Source: Bacillota bacterium
Lineage (GTDB): Bacteria > Bacillota > Clostridia > Oscillospirales > Ruminococcaceae
DNA: 7,816 nucleotides
NCBI GenBank assembly: GCA_023439605.1
Contig: JAEXNS010000212.1
Coordinates: 1-7,816 of the forward strand
Reading direction: 5' to 3'
Positions 1-5,635 of this stretch are shown in pieces. Below the pieces are notes generated by a model that was not told the DNA's origin, did not search any database, and was given only the letters and a program-made list of their open reading frames with translations. The position numbers and the translations under genes were made by a program. Numbering within the stretch: position 1 is the stretch's first letter; each line of letters begins with the position of its first letter.

Positions 1-1
1 A

Positions 2-196
2 GATACAACAGCAAGTGAAACAACAGTAACAACAGTATCAGATACAACAGCAAGTGAAACAACAATAACAACAGTATCAGATACAACAGCAAGTGAAACA
101 ACAGTAACAACAGTATCAGATACAACACCAAGAGAAACAACAGTAACAACAGTATCAGATACAACACCAAGAGAAACAACAGTAACAACAGCATCA
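2..196 (+). repeat. 39-bp in-frame tandem repeat, five copies, coding Thr-rich linker
   Basis: Copies lie at 2-40, 41-79, 80-118, 119-157 and 158-196, with a degenerate sixth from 197. Each encodes 13 residues: DTTASETTVTTVS in copies 1 and 3, a Val to Ile change in copy 2, and DTTPRETTVTTVS-like in copies 4 and 5. The first three copies are almost identical in DNA, which suggests recent expansion or gene conversion. Such Thr/Ser/Pro linkers separate cohesins in scaffoldins and are often O-glycosylated. The array continues past the left edge. Confidence 0.95.
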
Positions 197-1333
197 GAAA
201 CAACACCAAGCGAAACAACAACTACTACAGTAACAACACCAGTTTCAAGTGAATTGGAATTGTCAGTAGCAGAAGTAAGTGTAAATTATTCAACAGAAGA
301 TCAAGTGGTAGCAGTACCAGTTTCTATTGATGGTAATCCAGGACTTATGGGTGCGAAGTTTAAATTTACATTTGAAGCAGGAATGGAAATAGCTAGTTTA
401 GTGGATGGTTCTTTTGCAGGTGCTACAAATGGTAAAACAAATGTTGTTTGGGTAGGCAATTCTAATGTAACAGAAGACGGTATATTATTTACATTGATGG
501 TTAAAGTACCAGCAGGTACAGCACCTGGTAAATATATAGTAAATCTAGAAGTACCAGAAGAATCATTAGTTTCAGAGGATTATACTATTTATGAGCCTTC
601 TGAAATTGTAAATGGTTGTATAGAAATTATAGGTGAAGTAACAACAACTACAACAACAGTATCAGAAACAACAACAACTACTACAACAACAACAGTTGTA
701 ACAAGTGTGAGTGGTGATGCTACAATAGTGACTTCTAAAGAAGATATTTTTGTATATGCAGAAGATGATAAGTTTGACCTAGCAGATATGGGCATTACAG
801 TAAATGCAACAGGATATATCTTTACAAATGGTGTTCAAACAAACACAGCAACAAGAGATATAACACCATTTTGTTCTATAAAAGAAATTCCATCTCAAGT
901 ATATGACAAAACAAAATTCACCTATACTTTAAGTATAGTAGCTACAATTCCAGATACACTAGAAGGAATTGCTACAGCTAAATTGATAGGCAAGGAAGTT
1001 GGAGATGAAGTTATAGTTGGTACTATAGATGTGGTTATAGGTCAAAGAGGAGATGCAAACTTAGACCATAATGTAGCTACACTTGATGCAGTTGCAAAAC
1101 TTAGCTATATCAATGCAGTAAATCTAGGGCAAACATATAATATGTCAGTTGATGAAGATGTATTGGGTGATCAAGATAAGACTTCTGCTTTTGCAGTATT
1201 CTTAGCAAATGTAGACGAAAGTGGAGATGGAGTTGCAACTATTGACGTTGTTAAGTTGTTAAACTACATAAACGCTCTAAACTTAGCTACAGATCCAACA
1301 ACAGTAAAATGGGAAGACATTTTAAGTAAATAA
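2..1333 (+). CDS. Scaffoldin C-terminal part: Thr-repeat linker, cohesin, X-like module, dockerin (5' partial)
   Basis: Secreted structural protein that should hold dockerin-bearing proteins through its cohesin and attach itself through its dockerin. The frame is open from base 2 without a stop, so the gene begins upstream; a TTG at 254 lies inside the protein and is not the start. In-window residues (443 aa): 1-78 Thr-rich 13-residue repeats; 84-212 cohesin (VVAVPVSIDG near its start, NGCIEIIG at its end); 213-237 Thr linker; about 238-348 an unrecognised beta-rich module in the position of the X module of R. flavefaciens ScaB/CttA; 349-443 dockerin. The first calcium loop has D351, N353, D355, D362. 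The second (N403, D405, S407, D415) is one residue longer, as is common in R. flavefaciens dockerins. The architecture suggests a ScaB-like scaffoldin docking on the wall-anchored cohesin encoded next. The number of upstream cohesins is unknown. Confidence 0.93.
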   Translation, partial: DTTASETTVTTVSDTTASETTITTVSDTTASETTVTTVSDTTPRETTVTTVSDTTPRETTVTTASETTPSETTTTTVTTPVSSELELSVAEVSVNYSTEDQVVAVPVSIDGNPGLMGAKFKFTFEAGMEIASLVDGSFAGATNGKTNVVWVGNSNVTEDGILFTLMVKVPAGTAPGKYIVNLEVPEESLVSEDYTIYEPSEIVNGCIEIIGEVTTTTTTVSETTTTTTTTTVVTSVSGDATIVTSKEDIFVYAEDDKFDLADMGITVNATGYIFTNGVQTNTATRDITPFCSIKEIPSQVYDKTKFTYTLSIVATIPDTLEGIATAKLIGKEVGDEVIVGTIDVVIGQRGDANLDHNVATLDAVAKLSYINAVNLGQTYNMSVDEDVLGDQDKTSAFAVFLANVDESGDGVATIDVVKLLNYINALNLATDPTTVKWEDILSK

Positions 1334-1356
1334 TTTACTTGAAAATAAATAATTAT

Positions 1357-1384
1357 TTGTGCAGATTTTTAAAAATCTGCACAA
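1357..1384. promoter_or_regulatory. Perfect 28-bp palindrome between scaffoldin and anchor genes
   Basis: Bases 1357-1370 are the exact reverse complement of 1371-1384; the inner part reads GCAGATTTTT/AAAAATCTGC. It sits 23 bases after one stop codon and 25 bases before the next start. As RNA it folds into a stem of about 12 bp, but no T tract follows, so a classic intrinsic terminator on the + strand is doubtful. It could be an mRNA processing or stability hairpin that changes the ratio of the two products, or a binding site for a dimeric regulator. Confidence 0.7.
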
Positions 1385-1395
1385 GAATATTAAAT

Positions 1396-1402
1396 GGAAG
1401 GA
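1396..1402 (+). promoter_or_regulatory. Ribosome binding site of the anchor gene
   Basis: GGAAGGA lies 7-8 bases before the ATG at 1410. It decides the start: an upstream in-frame GTG at 1359 is inside the palindrome, has no such site, and would add a charged stretch ahead of the signal peptide. Confidence 0.8.
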
Positions 1403-1409
1403 ATTTAAA

Positions 1410-2246
1410 ATGATGAAAAAAACACTAAAAACTACAATAGCAACCATAGCTTCTATGGCTTTAATAGGAGCAACTACAGTATTATCTGCAGGGGCAGTAA
1501 GTATTGATATTCAAGATGTTACATTACCAACAGTTCCAACAAATAAAGTTGTACCAGTAGAGGTATATGTAAAGGATAGCACAGGATTTAATCTAATGTC
1601 ATTGGTAGTAAATCATGATGTTAAGCTTGTACCAGGAAGAATTAGTACAAGAAGCTTTAATGCTGATATTCCATTGGATGCAGCGTCAGGTACTCCTGAG
1701 GCAGCAACAGGTAAACTTGCACTTTCAGCAGCAGGGTCTGAAGTATTTAATGATGCGAACTTCACTTTAATGACAATCAATTTTACAATACCAGAAGATG
1801 CAAAACCTGGTGACAGATTTGACATTGGATTCCAAGATTTCTCTACATTATCTAAGTTTAGTTTTGGTTCTTCTACAACTCCTATAGCTGCTGGTGCTTT
1901 AGTATCTTCAGGTGGATTTATTGAAATAGCAGCAGAAGAAACAACAGTAACAACAGAGCCAACAACAACTACAACAACAACGGTAACAACACCAGAAGTA
2001 ACAGATATAAATTCTGTAACAACACCTGCATCAGGCTCATCAGCTACAGACATTACAACAGTTTCTACACCTAGTTCAACAACAACTTCACGTGCAACAA
2101 CAACAACAGCACGTACAACAACAACAACAAAACCACCTACAACAAGTTCACCAAAAACAGGTGATGCTACTAAGGGTGTAATCCCAGCAATGGCAGCAAT
2201 GGCAGCAGCAGCTGTAGCAGCATTTGTAGTTAGAAAGAAAAAATAA
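1410..2246 (+). CDS. ScaE-like cell-wall anchoring protein with one cohesin and a sortase signal
   Basis: Exported protein of 278 aa that should be covalently attached to peptidoglycan and present one cohesin as the docking point for a scaffoldin. Residues 1-29 form a signal peptide (Met-Met-Lys-Lys, hydrophobic core, cleavage after the AGA at 27-29). Residues 31-173 form the cohesin (KVVPVEVYV near the start, SGGFIEI at the end). Residues 174-246 are a Thr-rich linker. Residues 247-251 are SPKTG, an LPXTG variant, followed by a hydrophobic stretch at about 257-274 and the C-terminal RKKK. The layout matches R. flavefaciens ScaE, which anchors the cellulosome through the X-dockerin of ScaB. 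Its place directly after an X-dockerin gene supports that pairing, though binding specificity cannot be read from sequence alone. ATG at 1413 is an equally possible start. Confidence 0.93.
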   Translation: MMKKTLKTTIATIASMALIGATTVLSAGAVSIDIQDVTLPTVPTNKVVPVEVYVKDSTGFNLMSLVVNHDVKLVPGRISTRSFNADIPLDAASGTPEAATGKLALSAAGSEVFNDANFTLMTINFTIPEDAKPGDRFDIGFQDFSTLSKFSFGSSTTPIAAGALVSSGGFIEIAAEETTVTTEPTTTTTTTVTTPEVTDINSVTTPASGSSATDITTVSTPSSTTTSRATTTTARTTTTTKPPTTSSPKTGDATKGVIPAMAAMAAAAVAAFVVRKKK

Positions 2247-2274
2247 TATAAAACAACTTAAGCAAAAAATTCAT

Positions 2275-2301
2275 AAAACCCCCCTTAGATAGGGGGGTTT
2301 T
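2275..2301 (+). terminator. Intrinsic terminator after the anchor gene
   Basis: A perfect 10-bp stem (AAAACCCCCC at 2275-2284 with GGGGGGTTTT at 2292-2301) closes a 7-base loop. The T tract is only four bases, so some read-through into the adaptor gene 29 bases downstream is possible. I saw no convincing promoter in the short gap between the hairpin and that gene. Confidence 0.85.
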
Positions 2302-2317
2302 AATATAAATGTTTAAT

Positions 2318-2323
2318 GGAGGG
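2318..2323 (+). promoter_or_regulatory. Ribosome binding site of the adaptor gene
   Basis: GGAGGG stands six bases before the ATG at 2330. This rules out the in-frame ATG at 2309, which lies upstream of this site and just after the terminator. Confidence 0.85.
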
Positions 2324-2329
2324 TTTTTA

Positions 2330-3037
2330 ATGAAAAAAATAATTGCTTTGGCTACATCAATAATTTCTGCAGTAGGTTTATCTTTAAGCGTTTCTGCAGT
2401 TCCAACAAATATAAATGTAAATGTTGCTGATAAAATAGTTGCACCAACATCAACAACAGTTGAAGTTCCTGTATATGTTGGATGCAGTGATTTAGCAGGA
2501 TTGAATTTAAATTTTAAAATGGACAATTATAGCATAAAGGAGATAAAGACAAATATAAGTGGAATGGATACTTCAGCAGCAAAAGGAACTATTATCTATG
2601 TTCCTTTTGCAAGTGCAGTAAATACATTTGATATTCAAAATGAGTTTTTACGTTTGGTAGTACAAATACCTCAAAATACACCATATGGTACAAAGATAAG
2701 CGTAGGATTTATGGATGAATTGGGTGTTGATGCTAGTGATAAGAATTTTGTGGTTTTAAATCCTGTTGTTAAAAAAGGTGAATTAGTTGTTGGTTTAAAA
2801 GGTGATGCAAATTTAGACCAAACTGTTAGCACTACAGATGTTGTTGAAATGTTAAATTACATAAATATGGCTAACATGGGGCAAAACTATGATAAAGTTT
2901 CTAATGTATTGGGGAATGTAGATGAAAGTTTAGATGGTTTATCAACCACTGATGCAGTTAAAACACTTAATTATATAAATGCTTTAAATTTGGCATCAGA
3001 CCCTACAACAGTTACATGGGATAGTATTTTAAAATAA
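2330..3037 (+). CDS. ScaC-like adaptor scaffoldin: one cohesin plus dockerin
   Basis: Secreted 235-aa adaptor. Residues 1-23 are a signal peptide (MKKIIAL start, cleavage after SVSA). Residues 25-156 form a cohesin (VEVPVYVG, DASDKNF, KKGELVVG). Residues 158-235 form a dockerin joined almost without a linker. Its first calcium loop has D159, N161, D163, D170; the second has N196, D198, S200, D208 with one extra residue. ScaC of R. flavefaciens has the same cohesin-dockerin layout and acts as an adaptor that swaps the specificity of a scaffoldin site. The dockerin resembles that of the scaffoldin at 2-1333, including a nearly shared tail (YINALNLA-DPTTV-W), but lacks the 13-residue insert found there. 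The cohesin resembles the first modules of the three genes downstream. Confidence 0.93.
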   Translation: MKKIIALATSIISAVGLSLSVSAVPTNINVNVADKIVAPTSTTVEVPVYVGCSDLAGLNLNFKMDNYSIKEIKTNISGMDTSAAKGTIIYVPFASAVNTFDIQNEFLRLVVQIPQNTPYGTKISVGFMDELGVDASDKNFVVLNPVVKKGELVVGLKGDANLDQTVSTTDVVEMLNYINMANMGQNYDKVSNVLGNVDESLDGLSTTDAVKTLNYINALNLASDPTTVTWDSILK

Positions 3038-3054
3038 ATAGAATTGTTTATTAA

Positions 3055-3096
3055 AAAACATTGTAATTTTTATAATTACAATGTTTTATTTTTTTT
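3055..3096 (+). terminator. Strong intrinsic terminator after the adaptor gene
   Basis: A perfect 14-bp stem (3055-3068 with 3074-3087) with a 5-base loop is followed by A and eight T (3089-3096). It ends the first group of scaffoldin genes. Confidence 0.92.
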
Positions 3097-3327
3097 GTGT
3101 AAAATGATTGTAAAAGGCAAAAAAAACATATGATTAAATTACTTTATCACAAGTATAAACATAAGTCACAAAAAAGATAAAAAATAATTCAAAAAAATAT
3201 AAGAAATCAATAAAAATAGTATAAAAATATATTGAAAAATTTATATTTATAGTATATAATAAAAAAGATGAATAATTTCATTTAACAAATTCTAAAAAAA
3301 TTATTTAAAATTATTGGTACCATTCAG
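3097..3327. other. AT-rich intergenic stretch without a gene
   Basis: This is the left part of the 718-base gap between the adaptor gene and the next cohesin gene. Apart from the promoter at 3232-3260, I see only A/T runs and the 8-bp palindrome TGGTACCA at 3315-3322, and no credible open frame. Confidence 0.7.
3232..3260 (+). promoter_or_regulatory. Sigma-A-like promoter for the first triple-cohesin gene
   Basis: TTGAAA (3232-3237), a 17-base spacer and TATAAT (3255-3260). Transcription from here would give a leader of about 490 nt containing the MITE-like element; without that element the leader would be about 270 nt, closer to its two paralogues. Confidence 0.7.
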
Positions 3328-3547
3328 CCAATGTTGTCAACTAAAAGCAAATTGCTGAGGCAATTTATGAGGCTCTGCCTCAAACTCCGCTTCTTTTTCT
3401 ATCGCAAAAAGAAGCAAAAAAGCTCTTAAAGCATAAAGGTTTCACTTTCTGCGGAAAGCGACCAAGGGCGTTGCCCTTTGGAAACCTACGATTTTTTGAA
3501 AAAAATCGGGTAAAACTTTAATTTTTCCACTAAGTTGACGACATTGG
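3328..3547. mobile_element. MITE-like 220-bp element with terminal inverted repeats and many stem-loops
   Basis: The ends 3328-3344 (CCAATGTTGTCAACTAA) and 3531-3547 (TAAGTTGACGACATTGG) are inverted repeats matching at 15 of 17 bases. Inside are stem-loops at 3349-3366 (7-bp stem), 3369-3381 (5 bp), 3389-3415 (10 bp), 3437-3487 (outer AGGTTTC/GAAACCT enclosing hairpins at 3445-3458 and 3462-3481) and 3489-3508 (9 bp). It has no coding capacity and is richer in GC than its surroundings. I could not find a clear target-site duplication, so non-autonomous transposition is inferred from the ends. It lies between a promoter and its gene, so it would be transcribed as leader RNA. Confidence 0.75.
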
Positions 3548-3595
3548 GCGATCGGAAAGCCCGGTCGACTCCGCAGAGTCGAAACACTTGTAAAA
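3547..3595 (+). repeat. 49-bp GC-rich dispersed repeat, copy A
   Basis: Matches the reverse complement of 7234-7282 at 44 of 49 positions. Contains CGACTC (3566-3571) and GAGTCG (3576-3581) as a 6-bp stem with loop CGCA, and CGATCGG (3549-3555) that can pair with CCGGTCG (3561-3567) through one G-U pair. It abuts the right end of the MITE-like element. Confidence 0.85.
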
Positions 3596-3678
3596 ACGAA
3601 AAATCACCTTTAGAGGCTTAATGGTAACAAATAATTAAATTTATAATACAAATTTTAACGGTTGCTAAATAAAAAAAC

Positions 3679-3699
3679 AAGGAGGGATTTTTTTAAATA
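3679..3699 (+). promoter_or_regulatory. Orphan ribosome-binding-like motif in leader, copy 1
   Basis: AAGGAGGG followed by a run of T and AAATA, about 70 bases before the chosen start and with no ATG at usable distance. A similar motif occurs at 5530-5551 before the next paralogue. The adaptor gene has the same arrangement (GGAGGG, T run) with a real ATG, so this may be a relic start site or a leader element. Confidence 0.45.
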
Positions 3700-3755
3700 A
3701 AACACTAGTAAAGATTTGTATTAAAATATATTTTACGAAAGGGTTGTTTTTTTAT

Positions 3756-5135
3756 ATGAAAAAAATTATAGCATTGTCATGTTCGTTAATAATTATGATT
3801 ATAATGATTGGAAATATCATTGGAATTTTAGCAGAGGAGGCAGATACGTTTAATATTACTATAGGGGATGTAGTAGTATCACCAAGTTCAAAAATAGTTG
3901 AATTACCAGTACATGTTGGTTGTCAGGATTTATCAGCAATGACAATGGAACTTGAATTTTCAAAAGGATTAAGGTTCATAGGTGTAAACTCAGATTTAAA
4001 TGGTATTTCAAAAAATTTAAACGAAAATCTAATACTCTATACGTCATTTATATCTTCAAAAAATAAGTTAGACTTAGAAAATGAATTTGTAAATCTCGTT
4101 TTTGAATTACCTAACAACGTTATTAATGGGGATGTTTTTCAAGTATCAGTTAAAGCAGACGAAACCGGAAAATCAGTTATAGATGCAAGTGACAGTAAAT
4201 TAAATTTAATAGATCCAGTTGTAAAAAATGGTTCTATAGTGGTGGCTGAAAATAAGGTTTCTTTAACAATAGATAGCATGGATGTTGCTTTAGATGTAAA
4301 AGAAATAGAAGTACCAGTAAGAATTGATTCAGAGTTAGGTTTGATGGCTATAAACGCACAATTTAGTGTTAATAATGGTGCGGAAATAGTAGATATTTAT
4401 CCTGTAAATGAAGCTTATAAATCTGGATTTGAGTATAACAATCAAGAAAAAATGATTTTATGGAGTCCTCTTTTAACTCAAAATACGGCGTTTTCAAAAG
4501 AAGTTCCTTTTGTTATGGTAAAAATAAGGCTACCAGAAACTACAAATGCAGGAGATGAATATATAGTTGAAAATACTTATTTTGATGCGTCGGATAAAAG
4601 TTTCAATACTATAACTCTTGAAAATAAATCGCAAGGTATAATTAAATTAAAATCAGAAGTAACTGTAAAAATACATGAGGTAAGTATAAATAGCAAAGAA
4701 GAATTTGAAGCATTAAAGACGGTAAAGGATTATCGTTATTTAATGATAAAGGCAGGATATGAGAATAAGAAGGTTGTAGAAGTTCCCATAGAAATAGTTA
4801 AAAACAATGGAATGTATATTTGTAAAAATAAAATAAATTTGAGCAATGGAGTTGAAATAGTAGGATATAAAGAAAAAAAAGGTCAAATAATGACATTGCC
4901 AAATAGTTCAATATCTATAAGCTCGGATTTGAAGACTTTAATTTGGAGTAGAGAGGGTACAGACAATTCAAAAGATACAGGAATTATAGCAACTGCTTTG
5001 ATAGCAATAGATAGTCAACAGTATGTTCCCTCTTTGTTTAATGTAGAAATTGAAATTAATGATGCACAATATAGCACATATAATTTTAATGATAACGTAT
5101 TAAAGGTGGAAAACGGTAATATAACAATTAAATAA
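3756..5135 (+). CDS. Secreted protein with three cohesin-like modules, no dockerin or anchor (paralogue 1)
   Basis: Predicted exported protein of 459 aa. Residues 1-26 form a signal peptide (MKKIIAL, hydrophobic core, cleavage after ILA). Module 1 (about 32-162) has VELPVHVG, LENEFVNLVFELP and DASDSK. Module 2 (168-300) is the most typical cohesin, with EVPVRIDSELGL, MILWSPL and YFDASDKS. Module 3 (302-459) is divergent, with about 25 extra residues before VVEVPIEI, then LKTLIWS and a final NITIK strand. The protein ends right after module 3, with no dockerin, sortase signal or hydrophobic tail. The start is the ATG at 3756, 12 bases after GAAAGGG; the in-frame TTG at 3744 touches that site. 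Likely role: a free, soluble scaffold binding up to three dockerin proteins. Binding is inferred from fold similarity only, and the signal sequence might instead stay as a membrane anchor. Confidence 0.88.
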   Translation: MKKIIALSCSLIIMIIMIGNIIGILAEEADTFNITIGDVVVSPSSKIVELPVHVGCQDLSAMTMELEFSKGLRFIGVNSDLNGISKNLNENLILYTSFISSKNKLDLENEFVNLVFELPNNVINGDVFQVSVKADETGKSVIDASDSKLNLIDPVVKNGSIVVAENKVSLTIDSMDVALDVKEIEVPVRIDSELGLMAINAQFSVNNGAEIVDIYPVNEAYKSGFEYNNQEKMILWSPLLTQNTAFSKEVPFVMVKIRLPETTNAGDEYIVENTYFDASDKSFNTITLENKSQGIIKLKSEVTVKIHEVSINSKEEFEALKTVKDYRYLMIKAGYENKKVVEVPIEIVKNNGMYICKNKINLSNGVEIVGYKEKKGQIMTLPNSSISISSDLKTLIWSREGTDNSKDTGIIATALIAIDSQQYVPSLFNVEIEINDAQYSTYNFNDNVLKVENGNITIK

Positions 5136-5139
5136 AAAC

Positions 5140-5177
5140 AACAAACCCAATATAATGCATTTTATATTGGGTTTGTT
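5140..5177 (+). terminator. Hairpin terminator after paralogue 1
   Basis: A perfect 16-bp stem (5140-5155 with 5162-5177) with loop TGCATT begins four bases after the stop codon. The bases after it (AATTATTAATTC) are only loosely T-rich, so termination may be incomplete, or the hairpin may mainly protect the 3' end. Confidence 0.75.
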
Positions 5178-5373
5178 AATTATTAATTCAATAAATTGGG
5201 GAATAAAAAAAGAAATTTAAATTTTGGAGAAAAAATCATTTTAAGTAATGTAATTACGTCTTTCACCAATAAAATGACATAGAAATTTCACAATTTAAAA
5301 TAAAAATAACAAAAATGAAGTACGTAAAAACGTTTTCTTTAAACGTTATAAATAAAAGTAGTAAAAAATAAAC

Positions 5374-5403
5374 TTGATTTTTTTATAGTTAATGGTGTAT
5401 AAT
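5374..5403 (+). promoter_or_regulatory. Sigma-A-like promoter for paralogue 2
   Basis: TTGATT (5374-5379), an 18-base spacer and TATAAT (5398-5403). The predicted leader to the ATG at 5636 is about 225 nt. Confidence 0.7.
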
Positions 5404-5529
5404 AGTAAAGGCTTTGCGGCATGCTATTTGATTTATTTGGATTATAAATAATATCAAGGAAATATGTAGTTAAAACTAGTAAAATAATTAGTATGATTTT
5501 TATGAGAATATTATTAAATAAAAACATTG

Positions 5530-5551
5530 GGAGGAGGATATTTTTTAGATA
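5530..5551 (+). promoter_or_regulatory. Orphan ribosome-binding-like motif in leader, copy 2
   Basis: GGAGGAGG then ATATTTTTTAGATA, preceded by TTAAATAAAAACATT. This aligns with the block at 3665-3699 (CTAAATAAAAAAACA, then AAGGAGGG and a T run). No start codon follows at usable distance; it stands about 100 bases before the gene. Confidence 0.45.
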
Positions 5552-5635
5552 GGTATTATAGGGGAAATGATATCTAAACGGATAATAAGTTAAAATAGTG
5601 TTTGCAAAGTTATTATATTTGAAAGGATGTATATA

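Larger units (their letters stand above)
5178..5635. other. Intergenic region and leader before paralogue 2
   Basis: This gap holds no supported gene. It contains the promoter at 5374-5403, an orphan ribosome-site motif at 5530-5551, a wide inverted repeat TCATTTTA (5236-5243) / TAAAATGA (5270-5277), and two AACGTT palindromes (5329-5334 and 5342-5347) about 27 and 40 bases before the -35 box. Unlike the gaps before its two paralogues, it has no GC-rich repeat. Confidence 0.65.

Noticed and set aside
1..196. CRISPR array from the regular spacing at the left edge
   Set aside because: The repeats are contiguous 39-bp coding units with no spacers and translate cleanly in one frame.
254..256. 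TTG as the start of the first gene
   Set aside because: The frame is open to the left edge and encodes linker repeats typical of the same protein; no ribosome site precedes the TTG.
589..2526. Minus-strand frames at 589-795, 1613-2053 and 2230-2526
   Set aside because: They are shadows opposite Thr-rich linkers and cohesins (Val-rich from ACA repeats) or span a terminator; none has a fitting start site.
3687..3755. N-terminal extension of paralogue 1 from an ATT codon after AAGGAGGG
   Set aside because: The frame is open, but ATT starts are very rare, the spacing is zero, and the extension would precede a normal signal peptide.
5339..5527. Minus-strand 62-codon frame in the leader of paralogue 2
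   Set aside because: Its ATG is preceded on the minus strand by CCTCCT, the opposite of a ribosome site, and it overlaps the + strand promoter. The hydrophobic look comes from AT-rich codons.
5567..5593. Eight-codon leader ORF (MISKRIIS)
   Set aside because: The spacing from AGGGG to its ATG is only two or three bases and no counterpart is seen in the other leaders.
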